The notes below the pieces were generated by a model. It was not told the DNA's origin. It did no database searches and worked only from the letters and a program-made list of their open reading frames with translations. A DNA stretch of 64,000 nt. Source: Sabellastarte sp. h YS-2021 (taxonomy: Eukaryota; Annelida; Polychaeta; Sabellida; Sabellidae). Below, piece by piece: positions 30,501 through 42,500 of this stretch; the first letter of the stretch is position 1; the number at the start of each line of letters is the position of its first letter. Position numbers and translations under genes: made by a program. The stretch lies in contig OZ024928.1 of NCBI GenBank assembly GCA_964017235.1, positions 84,067,566-84,131,565 of the forward strand. Direction: 5' to 3'.

Positions 30501-33500
30501 GTTAACACTGTACCCCCTACCCCCTATAATAAAGTTCATTGCATTAAACATTTGTTGCAGATACCTTTTTTTGGGAGTTATAACCACAATATTGTTTGTT
30601 GTTCAGTATTCATGCACCAACCTATATAGAATAAGTTCATCAACAAAATAAATGACGTATCAGCTAATAAAACTGTGTAGCATTATGTGAGTCTATAAAT
30701 ATTTGCATTAAATTTTGCTGAGGTATTTGTTTTTAATTTTCTTCATATGGGTTGGTGGGGAGCTAAGCACCTGTCACCTCTGAATGAAAACTAAAGATGT
30801 GATGAAATAAAACTTTACACAGAATATTAACATCATTTTAATACAAGTAAAATTTTGCAGTGTCTTTTAAAAAGTGTTTATAGTTAACAATAATGATGAA
30901 ACAATCTTACATTTTTATTTCTGAGAAAATTTTTTTAATTAAAAATTACATTAAAATATTTTCTAATATAATCTGTGCAATTTATAATGCTGTGTAGGAA
31001 TGTTTTATCCTTGTGTATTTCATCTCTTAACATACAGTTTGTTATGCCACATTTTATTCTGTTACATCTGTCGCCTAATGTTTAAGATGTTTGACAGCCA
31101 AATGGAAGGACTAGGGTTTGATTTTTGGCTTGGAAATGGCAATTGTACCAGTTGGAAAGGTACTTTACACATCACAAGTGTCCCTTATTCAAACAAGATA
31201 ATACATGGGTGCCACTACTAGTCAGTGAGGTAAATCTGAAATCAAAGGACTAACATCATGATCTGGGCCCGTATTCACAAAGATTCTTATTCTTAGAATT
31301 AGTCTTATTCTTAGAATTTTTCTTAGAATTGTCATTTTTCTTAGAAAAATTTAAAGAAGAAGAATTTTCCTATTCACAAAGATTCTTATTCTTAGAATTA
31401 TACTTATTCTTAGAATTATTCTAAGAATGGTTTTTATTCTTAGAATTTTTCTACGAATAAGAATTTGCTATTCACAAAACTCTTATTCTTAGAATTTTCT
31501 AAGAATTTTGTTTAAATCTAAGAATGGCACATAGCATGCTTAACTTCAGAAAAATAGTTGTTTCGATGATTGTAGTGGAGCAACTGATTGCAAATCGACA
31601 TTCAGAACAGAGTGTGACATATTAGTTGTCAATGGTGTGTACTGTAACGAAATGCAGCCTCTTTATATTATTTTTAAAAATTCCAGTTTTTTGTTCACAT
31701 AGGCCAAGATCTGTATTCTTAGAATTTTTCTTAGAATTACACTTAGTCTAAGAAAAATTCTAAGAATTGCATACATTTCCTTTTACTTCTATTCTTAGAA
31801 TTATTCTTAGCTAAGAATTGTTTTGTGAATAGGATTTTATTCTAAGAATAAGAAAATTCTTAGCAAAGAATTTTTCTTAGACATAGTGTAATTCTAAGAA
31901 AAATTCTAAGAATCTTTCTGAATACAGACCCTGGACACTTTTGTAAAGTATGATTAACCCGTAATGAAGAGTTCAGTTACCTTTTATTATTAATTAATAA
32001 ATTATTTATTTATTTTATACATATTAATAACATTCGTAACGGTCTGTTTTACCCAGTTCTTGCAGAGTGAAGACATGGTTTTTAAGTGATCAAAAGGATA
32101 CCAGTTTTCTTGTAGTAATAAAAATGTAATACTGGATTATCTATAGCCATCACAATAAATAATATGTATAGAATAGATTAAAAGTTAAAAAGTTCAGGGA
32201 AAAACATAAGAAAGTGTATTAGTAAAGAGTCTTTCTGTGAGAAAAAAACAAATCAATATGTGTGCAATACAGTACACAAGAATATGGAAAATGCATATTG
32301 AAGCCTTTAATTGACAGTGATATTGGAAAGGGCTGGAAGTTTATTTAGACAGTGTGTATACCATATATGGGTGTTGTGGGTTTTGGACACTGATGTGAAA
32401 AGACTTTGTGATTTTTTAAAGATTTAAGGGGTGTGTTTAACAATCATCACATGGTGGCGAATTTGAATTAACACCAAACAAGGTGTCAAATGAATTTTGC
32501 AGCATTACATGTGTTAGGTGGATTTCTTCTATCTTACTCTATAGTGGGAAAAAACAAGGGTTTTGGTGCAAATTACAAAAAAGGTGTTATCAGGGAAAGT
32601 GAAAATGTCACAAGATATAAGGAAATCATTCAGTGATGGAAAAAATAAAATGAGCAAAGGAAGAGTGTCAGATGCAGACAATCAAGCTTCACTGGGATCT
32701 CTGGCAACCCCTGTGACTTCAGCACTGAAGAGATCTAAGTCTAATGCTGACTTATCACCCCCATCACCAGCAATGGATGCTAACATAATGAGTAAAATAA
32801 ATGTAATGATAGACAAAAAAATCCAGCAATGGGGAGATAAACTGGATATTTTGAAACAGGATATTGTGTCAAGTAACCAAGCAAAAATTGATAAACTGCA
32901 AAAAAACTTCAGTGAAACTATTGATGTGAAATTAGATGAGGTCAAGCAAGAAATAAACAAAAGCTGCTCTACTTTTCTTGCTGAAGTCAAGTCTGTAGTT
33001 GGTGAGTTTGACCAAGAAATAAAAGAGCAAAGGGTAGAAATAGTACACTTGAAATCTCAGTTAGAACAAGAAAAACAAAAAAGACTATCATTAGAGGCCT
33101 ATTCAAGGAGAAGTAATCTGAAAGTGATGCATATACCTGAGGATGTGAAACATTTGAGAGACTACATTTTAGACCTTTTCAATAGCGAATCGCCTGTTGT
33201 TTGTGACAGTGATGTGGATCAAGTGCATAGAATTGGCAAATTCAGACAACAGGCACGAACACCCAGACCTGTTATCGTCCGTTTCACGTCAATTAGAACC
33301 AGGATGGCAGTTTGGGAAAAGCGATTACACTACAGAGAGGTTTCTACAGGGAAAACACTTCTAAAAGAAGATATACCCCAAGAGTGGCAAAGTAATAGGC
33401 GCACACTCTGGCCTATTATGATGAAGGCTAGACAGCTTAAAAAGGCAGATGGTACTGGATATAGAGCCAACTTAGTGAGAAATCATCTGATGCTGGACAA

Positions 33501-36500
33501 CAAACCCTTCTCGATTGACGATGTGCCAGATCTTCCAGCAGCACTACAACCAGCAAGTATCTACACGCCCATGAGTGATAACGTTGTGCTGTTTTATACT
33601 CAATATTCACCATTTTCAAATCATCATAGGTGTTCCTTCACGGTAGACAATGTTAAATACAACAGCTCTGAACAGTTTATAATGCAACAAAAAAGCTTGC
33701 TCGCTGGAGACGATGATACAGCCCAGAAGATTATGAGGGAAGTGAGCCCTGTGAAGCAGAAACAGCTGGGAAAGACTATCAAGCACTTCGACAGGAAGCT
33801 ATGGGAGAAAGAAGCCAAATCCCGTGTCAAGGCAGGCATCCGCGCAAAAGTTGTGCAGAATGCTTACATCAAGGACCTGCTGATATCAACGGGAAAAAGA
33901 CGAATCGCAGAAGCCAATCCCTTTGACCGCCTTTTCGCTATTGGATACAGTCTGGAGGACGAACAATCATGGGACATCAAGAACTGGGATAGAGGACAGA
34001 ACATAATGGGAGCCCTCCTCGAGGAGATCAGAGATGAACTCATTGACTGATTGTAAGACAATCTACAGCACCATATCAAAACTGTAACCTGATCTAAAAC
34101 TGATAAAAATAGATATGGATCGACTCTTAGAGATTTTATAGTATTTTTTTATTCATTGTTAAAAGTGTGTCTAGACTTAGAACTACAGGTCAAACAGATG
34201 TTAACGCAAAATAGATTGCTATGTTGATAGTATATTGAATTTCTACCTAAAACTGCTATACAGTGTCTAATTAATAACACAAAGTACATATTGAAAATAT
34301 ATAAAAATAATTAATATGTACTTTACTATGTTTCATTGATTAACTATGTGTGGACATTTTTTAAATTCAGTTACAATTGCTTACAAATTGAATTACATGT
34401 ACTTGTAGTAATAAAACAAATACCGGAATAATGCGGTGCAATATGCCAAATAATATGCATGTCCTATCTACCTAGCTATTTTCATATCCTGATGCATATA
34501 TACTTGGCATAATCAATTTATCTTAAAAATGGTAATTTTGATTTCAAATAGAAACTTTTAGTCCTAAATTAAGAATACCAAGTTATAATAACACCATACA
34601 CATTTCACTCTTTGAATGATAACAAATAGATTACTATCATGTGAAATGGATGTTTTTACAAATAACATGTGTTAGTACATATAAACTAAAAATGCCTTTT
34701 CTGTGTTTTTGCAACAAGGACTAGCAATTTTAGTCAAGTCTTTTATAAAGCAACAGATTTAAAGACAAAATGCTTTTTACCCATCACGTGTTAATTTAAA
34801 ATGACTTATAGCTAATACCACAAGTGAGATATTAACTCACATATGCTGCTTGTTTCCTTTAAGTAAACTATACACGCCTTATGATAAAAAATTCAACTCT
34901 AATGTACCAACTGAAGGTGTAAAAATTAGACAAATTTACACTGTGTGCTCCCATCCGTTGAAAACCTTGGAGATGAGAGTAAATAGGCATCATATTTTCC
35001 CCCCTTTTTTTAAAAAAATATATTGTAAAGTTTAATATCTTCCCATAAGAACACATGTCCTGGGAGTTCTGGGAATTGGGTGTTTATCACCTTTTTGAAT
35101 TATAACTCCTTTTTAAATCACATATCTGCTATAAAAAAATTCTGCAAGAAAATTAAAATTTGATAAATAAAGATGAAAAATTAAATACTGCAAGAAACTG
35201 GAGGCATACCCTTCTTCTTTTTTCTTATGCACATAATGTATTATAGATATCTTGTTACACTGTTGTTTATTTTTGTTTTAATAGAAATTCCACTCCAGGT
35301 AATCAGAGAAAGTATATATTTAAGCTTATTCTGTTCAATATGTTGCGTCGTGCTGCCTGCCATACTTGTTGTTAAGAAAAATAATCGTAGAAGTGCATCC
35401 ATAGGTTCTTTCAGGGACCCACAGTTTATTCGTGTCTATACCAATGTGTAAAGGTAAAAATATTGTGGTGTTGTCGGTAAACTGCCAAGGCCTTCGTACT
35501 CTGTCAAAAAGAATAGATGTGTTAAATTATCTAAAGGATAAAAAACCAGACATATTGTGTCTACAAGACACACATTGGCTAAGTACTGATATTAAAGAAA
35601 TTAAGAAAATTTGGGAAGATAGAATGGCAATAGATCAAACTCGCGTGGTGTGGCAATCCTTTTGGGGAAAAATTTTGAATATAAAATGAGTGAAATAAAG
35701 AGTGACGAAGTAGGCAACATGATCTCAGTTAGTTTGAAAATGGAGCCATTCAGCTTGAAGTTAATAAATGTCTATGGTCCTAATAAAGATTCACCAGATT
35801 TTTACAATACCATTACTGATTGTATGGCATCATCTCAGGATACTTATACAATACTATGCGGAGATTTAAACTTAACCTTAGATCCCAAAAAGGACTGCCA
35901 TAACTATTCTACAATAAACAACCCTAAATCAAGAATGGTCGTTTTAAATACAATGGAAAACTTAAACCTTGCAGATATATATAGAGAGTTGCATCCAGAT
36001 ACCCTGAGATATTTTTGGAGGAGAAAAAACCCTCTGCAACAGGCGCGTCTGGATTATTTTCTAGCATCTTCTACATTAGTAGACATAATAGACAAATGTG
36101 AAATAATACCAGGGTACAGAACAGACCATTCTATAATAAAACTCGCAATAACAGTGTCACAATTTAAACAGGGAAAGGGTATCTGGAAATTTAACACAGC
36201 TCTTTTAAAAAACCAAGAGTATTTGTCCTTAATAAACAATGCTATCAGAGAAGAAATTTGCAAATATGCTTTCCCTATTTATAATCAAAAATTTTTAGAA
36301 ACTGATTACTTAGAAAATGTGGAAATCTCAATAAACGATAGTTTATTTTTGGAAACATTATTATTGAGACTAAGAGGTGAATCAATTAAATTTTCATCAC
36401 GGTTAAAAAAATCAAAACTTGAGAGAGAGCAACTCTTAATGGAAGAAATAGAAAATATAGAAAAAAGTGGAAACACTCAGTCCATGATGCATATTTTAAA

Positions 36501-39500
36501 TGATAAACAAGAAGAATTAGAATCAATAAGGGCTGAAAGAATAAGAGGCCATATGATAAGATGCCGTACCGAATGGTTACAAGAAGGGGAAAAACCCAGT
36601 AAATATTTCTGTTCGTTAGAGAATAGACAGTACACAGAAAAAACCATTAAGTCCATTAGACTTGATGATGGGTCAACGATAACCGATCAAAATAAAATTT
36701 TAAAAGAAGTAAAATCCTTTTATGAGACTCTTTTCAATAATTATGACCACAATCTAGAGATTGAAAATTTAGAAGAACTTTTAGAACCGTATGATTGCAA
36801 TAGATTATCTAAAGAGCAATCACTATGTCTAGAAGGGGAATTAACATTAAAAGAGTTAGGACATTCCCTAAAAATTATGAAGCATGGAAAAACGCCAGGA
36901 ATTGATGGCTTCCCAGCCGAATTTTTTAAAGTTTTCTGGCCATATCTAAAACATATTATAAAGAGAACCATCAACACTAGCTTTGAAAATGGAAAACTTC
37001 CTCTTAGCCTTAGACAATGCATTGTGTCATGCTTACCAAAAGGAAATAAAGACAGAAGTTCTTTAAAGAACTGGCACCCCATATCACTCCTGTCTGTCCC
37101 TTATAAGATAGCATCATCTGCTATAGCTTCAAGATTAAAGACTACATTAGATTACTTAGTGGACAAAACACAAACAGGTTTCATATCAGGCAGATACATT
37201 GGCCACTCAACACGCTTAGTGTACGATATTATGCATTGTACTGAAAAGAACAATATGGATGGCTTATTAATGCTCATAGATTTTGCCAAGGCATATGATT
37301 CCATTTCATGGACATTCCTCTACAATGTACTTAAATTTCTAGGTTTTGGGCAACAATTTATGAAGTGGATTCAATTGTTTAACACTAACATTAAAGCAAC
37401 AGTTCTACAATGTGGCTTTCTCTCAAGTTTTTTCGACATAAAACGAGGTTGTAGGCAGGGTGACCCGTGTGCACCTTTCTTATTTCTTCTCTGTGGCCAA
37501 ATTTTATCAATCCTCGTTACAAATAAAAAAGCTATTAAAGGTATTGTTCTTGGCTCAAAAGAATATAAGATTACTCAGTTCGCCGACGACACCACAATAA
37601 TAATGGATGGGTCCCGAGACTCCTTGGAAGCAGCTTTAAATACAATTGAAATGTTTGGTTCCATGTCTGGCTTGAAAATGAACACTTCAAAAACAAAAAT
37701 CATCTGGATTGGTAGGAAAAGATATAGTAAGGAAAAATTAAATGTTAATCCGAGACTAGAATGGGGCATCACTGACTTTAATATGTTGGGTATAGAATTC
37801 AATGTCGAATTAGACAAAATGCCAAAAATAAATTATGATATTGCAATCTTGCGGTCGAAACATTTACTCAATAGACGGGAAAATAGGTATCTAACACCAT
37901 TCGGCAAGATTACAATAATCAAAACATTTGTGATTTCTAAGTTTAACCATCTCTTTATATCACTGCCTAGTCCAGCCCCAACTACAATTAAGGAGATATC
38001 TAATATCCTATACAAATTTGTATGGGGTAGCAAGACAGATAAAATTGCGAGAAAGCAAATATGCAAAGAACACATAGAAGGAGGGCTTAAAATGATAGAT
38101 CTTCAAAATTTTATCTTGGCCATTAAATCAACTTGGATCAGGCGTCTACTAATTGATCAAAATGCACCATGGGTTCACCTTGCTGCATATATTTTGGGTC
38201 CTTTGAACTACATTACTAATTTTGGTCCCTGTTGGTACAACACATTACCACTAAAGGTGAAAAATCCTTTTTGGCTTGATGTTCTAACAGCTTGGAAAAA
38301 CATTACAGAAACAAAATTCGAGAAACATACCCTGGATATCCTTTACACTCCCCTCTGGTTTAATAACAAAATAGGACAACCGGCATTGTACTACCCAAAG
38401 TGGTACAAAAAAGGTATTCTTTTTGTTGGAGATCTTCTGGATACAAAAGGCAATTTTTGCACATTCAATGAACTTCAAAAAAATTTCAAGTTGGATTCTG
38501 TAAATATACTGGAGTATTATAAAATAAAAAAATTTGTACAGACATTTATAAACAAATGTGGCTGTTCCAATCTGGCCAAACCAATAGGTCCAGGCAGATC
38601 AGCCCATTTGAATATTCTATTGAAGAGCAAGAGCGGCGCTTCTGATATGTATAAAGTATTACACAAAACTGATTTCCAACCAAAGATGAAGCTTAAGTGG
38701 TCAATTGAATTAGGTCAGGATATTGAGGAGAGTAAATGGAGACAGATTTTTAAAGTCTGTTTCAAATTTAAAAGTGATGCCTCACTTACATGGTTTCAAT
38801 ATAGAATTCTTTTTAGGATTATAGGAGTGAGAAAGTATTTAAAATTAACAAAAATTGAAGAATTTAGCACATGCAGACTTTGCACAAACAATGAAGAAAC
38901 CATTTTACATCTTTTTTATAACTGTATCAAAACTAAAGACTTCTGGGAAAATATTTCCAACTGAATGAGAATTAAACTTAAACTGCCGTGGTTTTTTGAC
39001 GAGGAGCAAGTTATGTTTGGGTACCTGTCTAATGATAGAAACGGTGACCAAATAAATTTGTTAATTCTTTGTGCAAAGTGGTACATTTTCCAATGCGCAA
39101 AAAATAATAAAATCTTGAATATTTACAATTTTCAAAAAAAGTACAAGTCAGCCTTTGCTGAACAGATCACACTCTTGAAACTAAAACAAATTGAAAAAAA
39201 TGTGTCACTAAAAAACTGGTTTACATGGGAACCTTTATTTGAGGACATATAGTAAGGAAGTTGTTGGCAAGGCAGCATTCATACCAAATGACAATAACTT
39301 TTTATTATAATAAGAGTATATAATATGCTAATGTGAGTAAACGGAATAATATAAATGTTGGAATAATGCAATAACCTTTATATTGTATACTGATGTATGT
39401 ATATTTTTGGAGTGTAATAAAAATAAATAAATATAAAAAAAAAACATTCGTAACAATGGTCTTTCATCACCATGACACCTACTTTTACACTACATTTAAC

Positions 39501-42500
39501 TTTATTATGTTCATCAGCTATTATTTTTCTCTTTATCTTAAAGTATTTTATCACAAGTCAAATAAAGTAGGATTTATAAAATGAAGCATGGTTTGCCCAC
39601 TTTTCAAAGAATCAAAGTTTCTGTAGTGCATTTCAGAAATACATACTAACCTTATAGTAGCAGTTTACACAACACTTTTAACACTTTAATCCATCAAAAA
39701 CAACCTGCATCAGAATATTAATCAAACAAGACAGAAATATATTTTTCTTGTATGAACAGAATCCTGTACTTCTTAGCTATCCTCCATATTTACTTTGACA
39801 GTTACAAAACAATTTTTAGTCCAAATCTGTTGAATAATTGTCAATGCTGGATTTCAGTGCATCTAGATTGATTGATACCATAGCTACAGAGGCAATTGAT
39901 TACATGTCAGAGTCCCCTTGTTGCCTCAACAAACAACTCAATAATGTTAATTACCAGAATATTAACTGTCTGGTCACTGGAGTGTATTAACTTGAGGAAC
40001 ACACAACTGTGCTTTATGACAAATTACTGAAATTTCTGACCTGTAAAAGAAATATCTTCTTTGATAGAATTTGCAGAAATTAATATTGGAATTTTATGCA
40101 CTTTTTATCAACTCAATATGAACTATTTTAAATTGGAAAGTTAGATTTTTGAAAAGACATTATTTCCCTGTGATTATGATAATATAAAGGAATTTTGTAA
40201 CTGTGAACAAGTTAAATACTTCGAATTGGTTTCTCAGTTTATTGAGCATGAGAACTAATTTTGAGTTTTATTTTTATTGTTGTAATTCAATCATAATATG
40301 TTCCATGATCTTTTTGTTGGTAAAGCTTTTATCTTAGTAATTTGTAATTAATAAGTCTTGCAACAAATTTTTGACATTCTTTTCATTTTATCTATTTTCA
40401 CTCATAAAACTGACTAAACTAAAATTGACTCTATGCAAAATCAATGGAGTTTATCTGCATCAAATTAAAAAAATATATATATACATCATCAGTAAGTTAA
40501 TATTTGCCTAATTTGTTGAGTAAAAGAAATGGTCTGCAGATATTCAGCCTGCAAGGACAAACGACCGATGACTTTCAATATTTCTTTTTAATATTTCTAG
40601 TTCACTTTTATTACTCTATTATTATTATTTTATTCATGTATTATGGTGACATGTATATTACACTTTTAACTGAATAACATGAAGATACAACTAAAGGGAC
40701 AAGACTGAGATTTTGAAAAATCTAAGGAACAACTTCAAATATAAGAAGTATACAGAACCCCCAAGATGTTGTCAGATATGAGAACTTTCATGTAAAAAAC
40801 TTAAAAGAAGAGGGAATAAACTTTTTTTTCATGCTGTGACTATTTATTTTAATAACATAAAGGCATCTATCACTGTAGCTGCAAGCCTATTTTGAAGCTA
40901 TAGTTCACTAGCATCAATACACAAATAAAAATGCAACTCTAGTAACACAAATTTAATTGTGCTTTTTTATTTAAGAAGTTTAAGACTGAAAAGTCTTAAA
41001 AGCATTGCCATGGCAACAACCATTGCCAGAGACCACAGCCATTGGTTACTGAAAATTTGGTCAAAATCCTTGTGTGGCTTTAGGCTGTGGAACACCCTTA
41101 ATATATAAGACTCAAAACTTTTAAAAGCATTGCAATGACAACAGCAGTTGCCAGATACTCCCCCAAACCTTGTCAGCTATAGATCCTTTTGGGTTAAACA
41201 TATCCTGAAAATGTGGTGAAAATATATGCATGGGTCTAGTCTGTAGTACACCCACAATGTTTCAGACTGAAAAATCTTAAAAGCATTGCCTTGTAACAGC
41301 CATTGCCAAATACTCCAAAAAACTAATCACCCCTAAATCCTCTTGGATAAATATATTCTGAGAATTTGGTGAAACTTTATACCAGGGTTAAGGCTGCGGA
41401 CCCCCTCAAAGTATAAAACTAAAACATCTTAACAAGCAATCAGTGCCCGTGAATGGGCTCTGTGTCAGCTGACTGTGTGTTTTGAGTTTCAGAGTAGAAG
41501 TGAAAGAAGAAAAGGACATAGAAGATCTGCCCTGCAAATGGTATTCAGAAGTTAAATACCAAGTTAACTGTTAAGGTGTAAAAAGTAGGTGGAAAAAAAT
41601 TTAAACAAAATACTGTAAATGCAATAGTTTTCAAGTTACAACTCATTTACTCAACAGTGATCACTTCAAAGTATCTAATGCTCAGCTATGCTATGATCTA
41701 CATGTCTGCAATTTTACTATGTTATAGCTGACCCCAAAGTAGGTGAATAACATATGAAAACAAAATTCTTTAAATGCAATAGTTTTTGAGTTACAACTGA
41801 TTTACTCAACAGTAAGAACCTCAAAGTAGCTATTGCTCTGCTTTGCAATGAGCTACAGGTCTTCAATTTCACTATGTTTTTACTAACTGAAAAGTAGGTG
41901 AATAACTTATTTAGACAAAATACTTAGACAAAAATGCAATACTTTTCAAGTTACAACTGATTTACTCACCAGTGAGAACCTGAAAATAGCTATTGCTCAG
42001 TTATGCTATGAGCTACAGGTCTACAATTTCCCTATGTTATAGCTGACTCAAAAGTAGGTGAATAACATATTTAAAGAAATTCTCTAAATCCAACAGCTTC
42101 ACTAGCGGATCTGGGGGGGGGTTCAGGGGGTTCGAACCCCGGGAGGGGGGGGTTCAGGGGGTTCGAACCCCCCCCACCCCCCTTGAAAAATAATGTAAAG
42201 GGGTTCAACCCAAAGTACAAAATTATTTCTTGACAGTGGTGTTAAATTTACAGGAAATGCACTCTATTTTTACCAAAAATTAATTTTTTTCCAGGGGGGC
42301 ATGCCCCCCGACCCCCTTATAATATGTCTGATGTGAACCCCCACCTTACTCAATGTGAACCCCCACCTTACTCGATGTGAACCCCCACCTTACATAAAAG
42401 CTGGATCCGCCCCTGAGCTTTCAAGTTACAAGTGATTTACTCTACCGTGTTACCAAGTTACAACTGATTTACTCAACAGTGAGAACCTGAAAGTAGTCAT

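Larger units (their letters stand above)
32041..39442 (+). mobile_element. Full-length L1/Tx1-type LINE with NADAR-fused ORF1
   Basis: A 7.4 kb non-LTR retrotransposon flanked by a 12 bp target-site duplication, aacattcgtaac, at 32029-32040 and 39443-39454. Order: 5' UTR (32041-32604), ORF1 (32605-34050), 1.4 kb inter-ORF region with a small hydrophobic ORF (35227-35451), ORF2 (35444-39252, two lesions), 3' UTR with aataaa motifs and a ~10 A tail. The endonuclease/RT sequence type (ARLDYFLAS, QFADDTTII, C-terminal CCHC) places it in the broad L1/Tx1 group. It lies in the 19 kb intron 1 of the ankyrin gene in antisense orientation. Only two disabling changes in ORF2 imply a recent insertion and probably active sister copies. 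Confidence 0.93.

Noticed and set aside
33577..34050. NADAR segment as an independent host gene
   Set aside because: It is in one continuous frame with the LINE ORF1, lies between the element's 5' UTR and ORF2, and is bounded by the element's target duplications.
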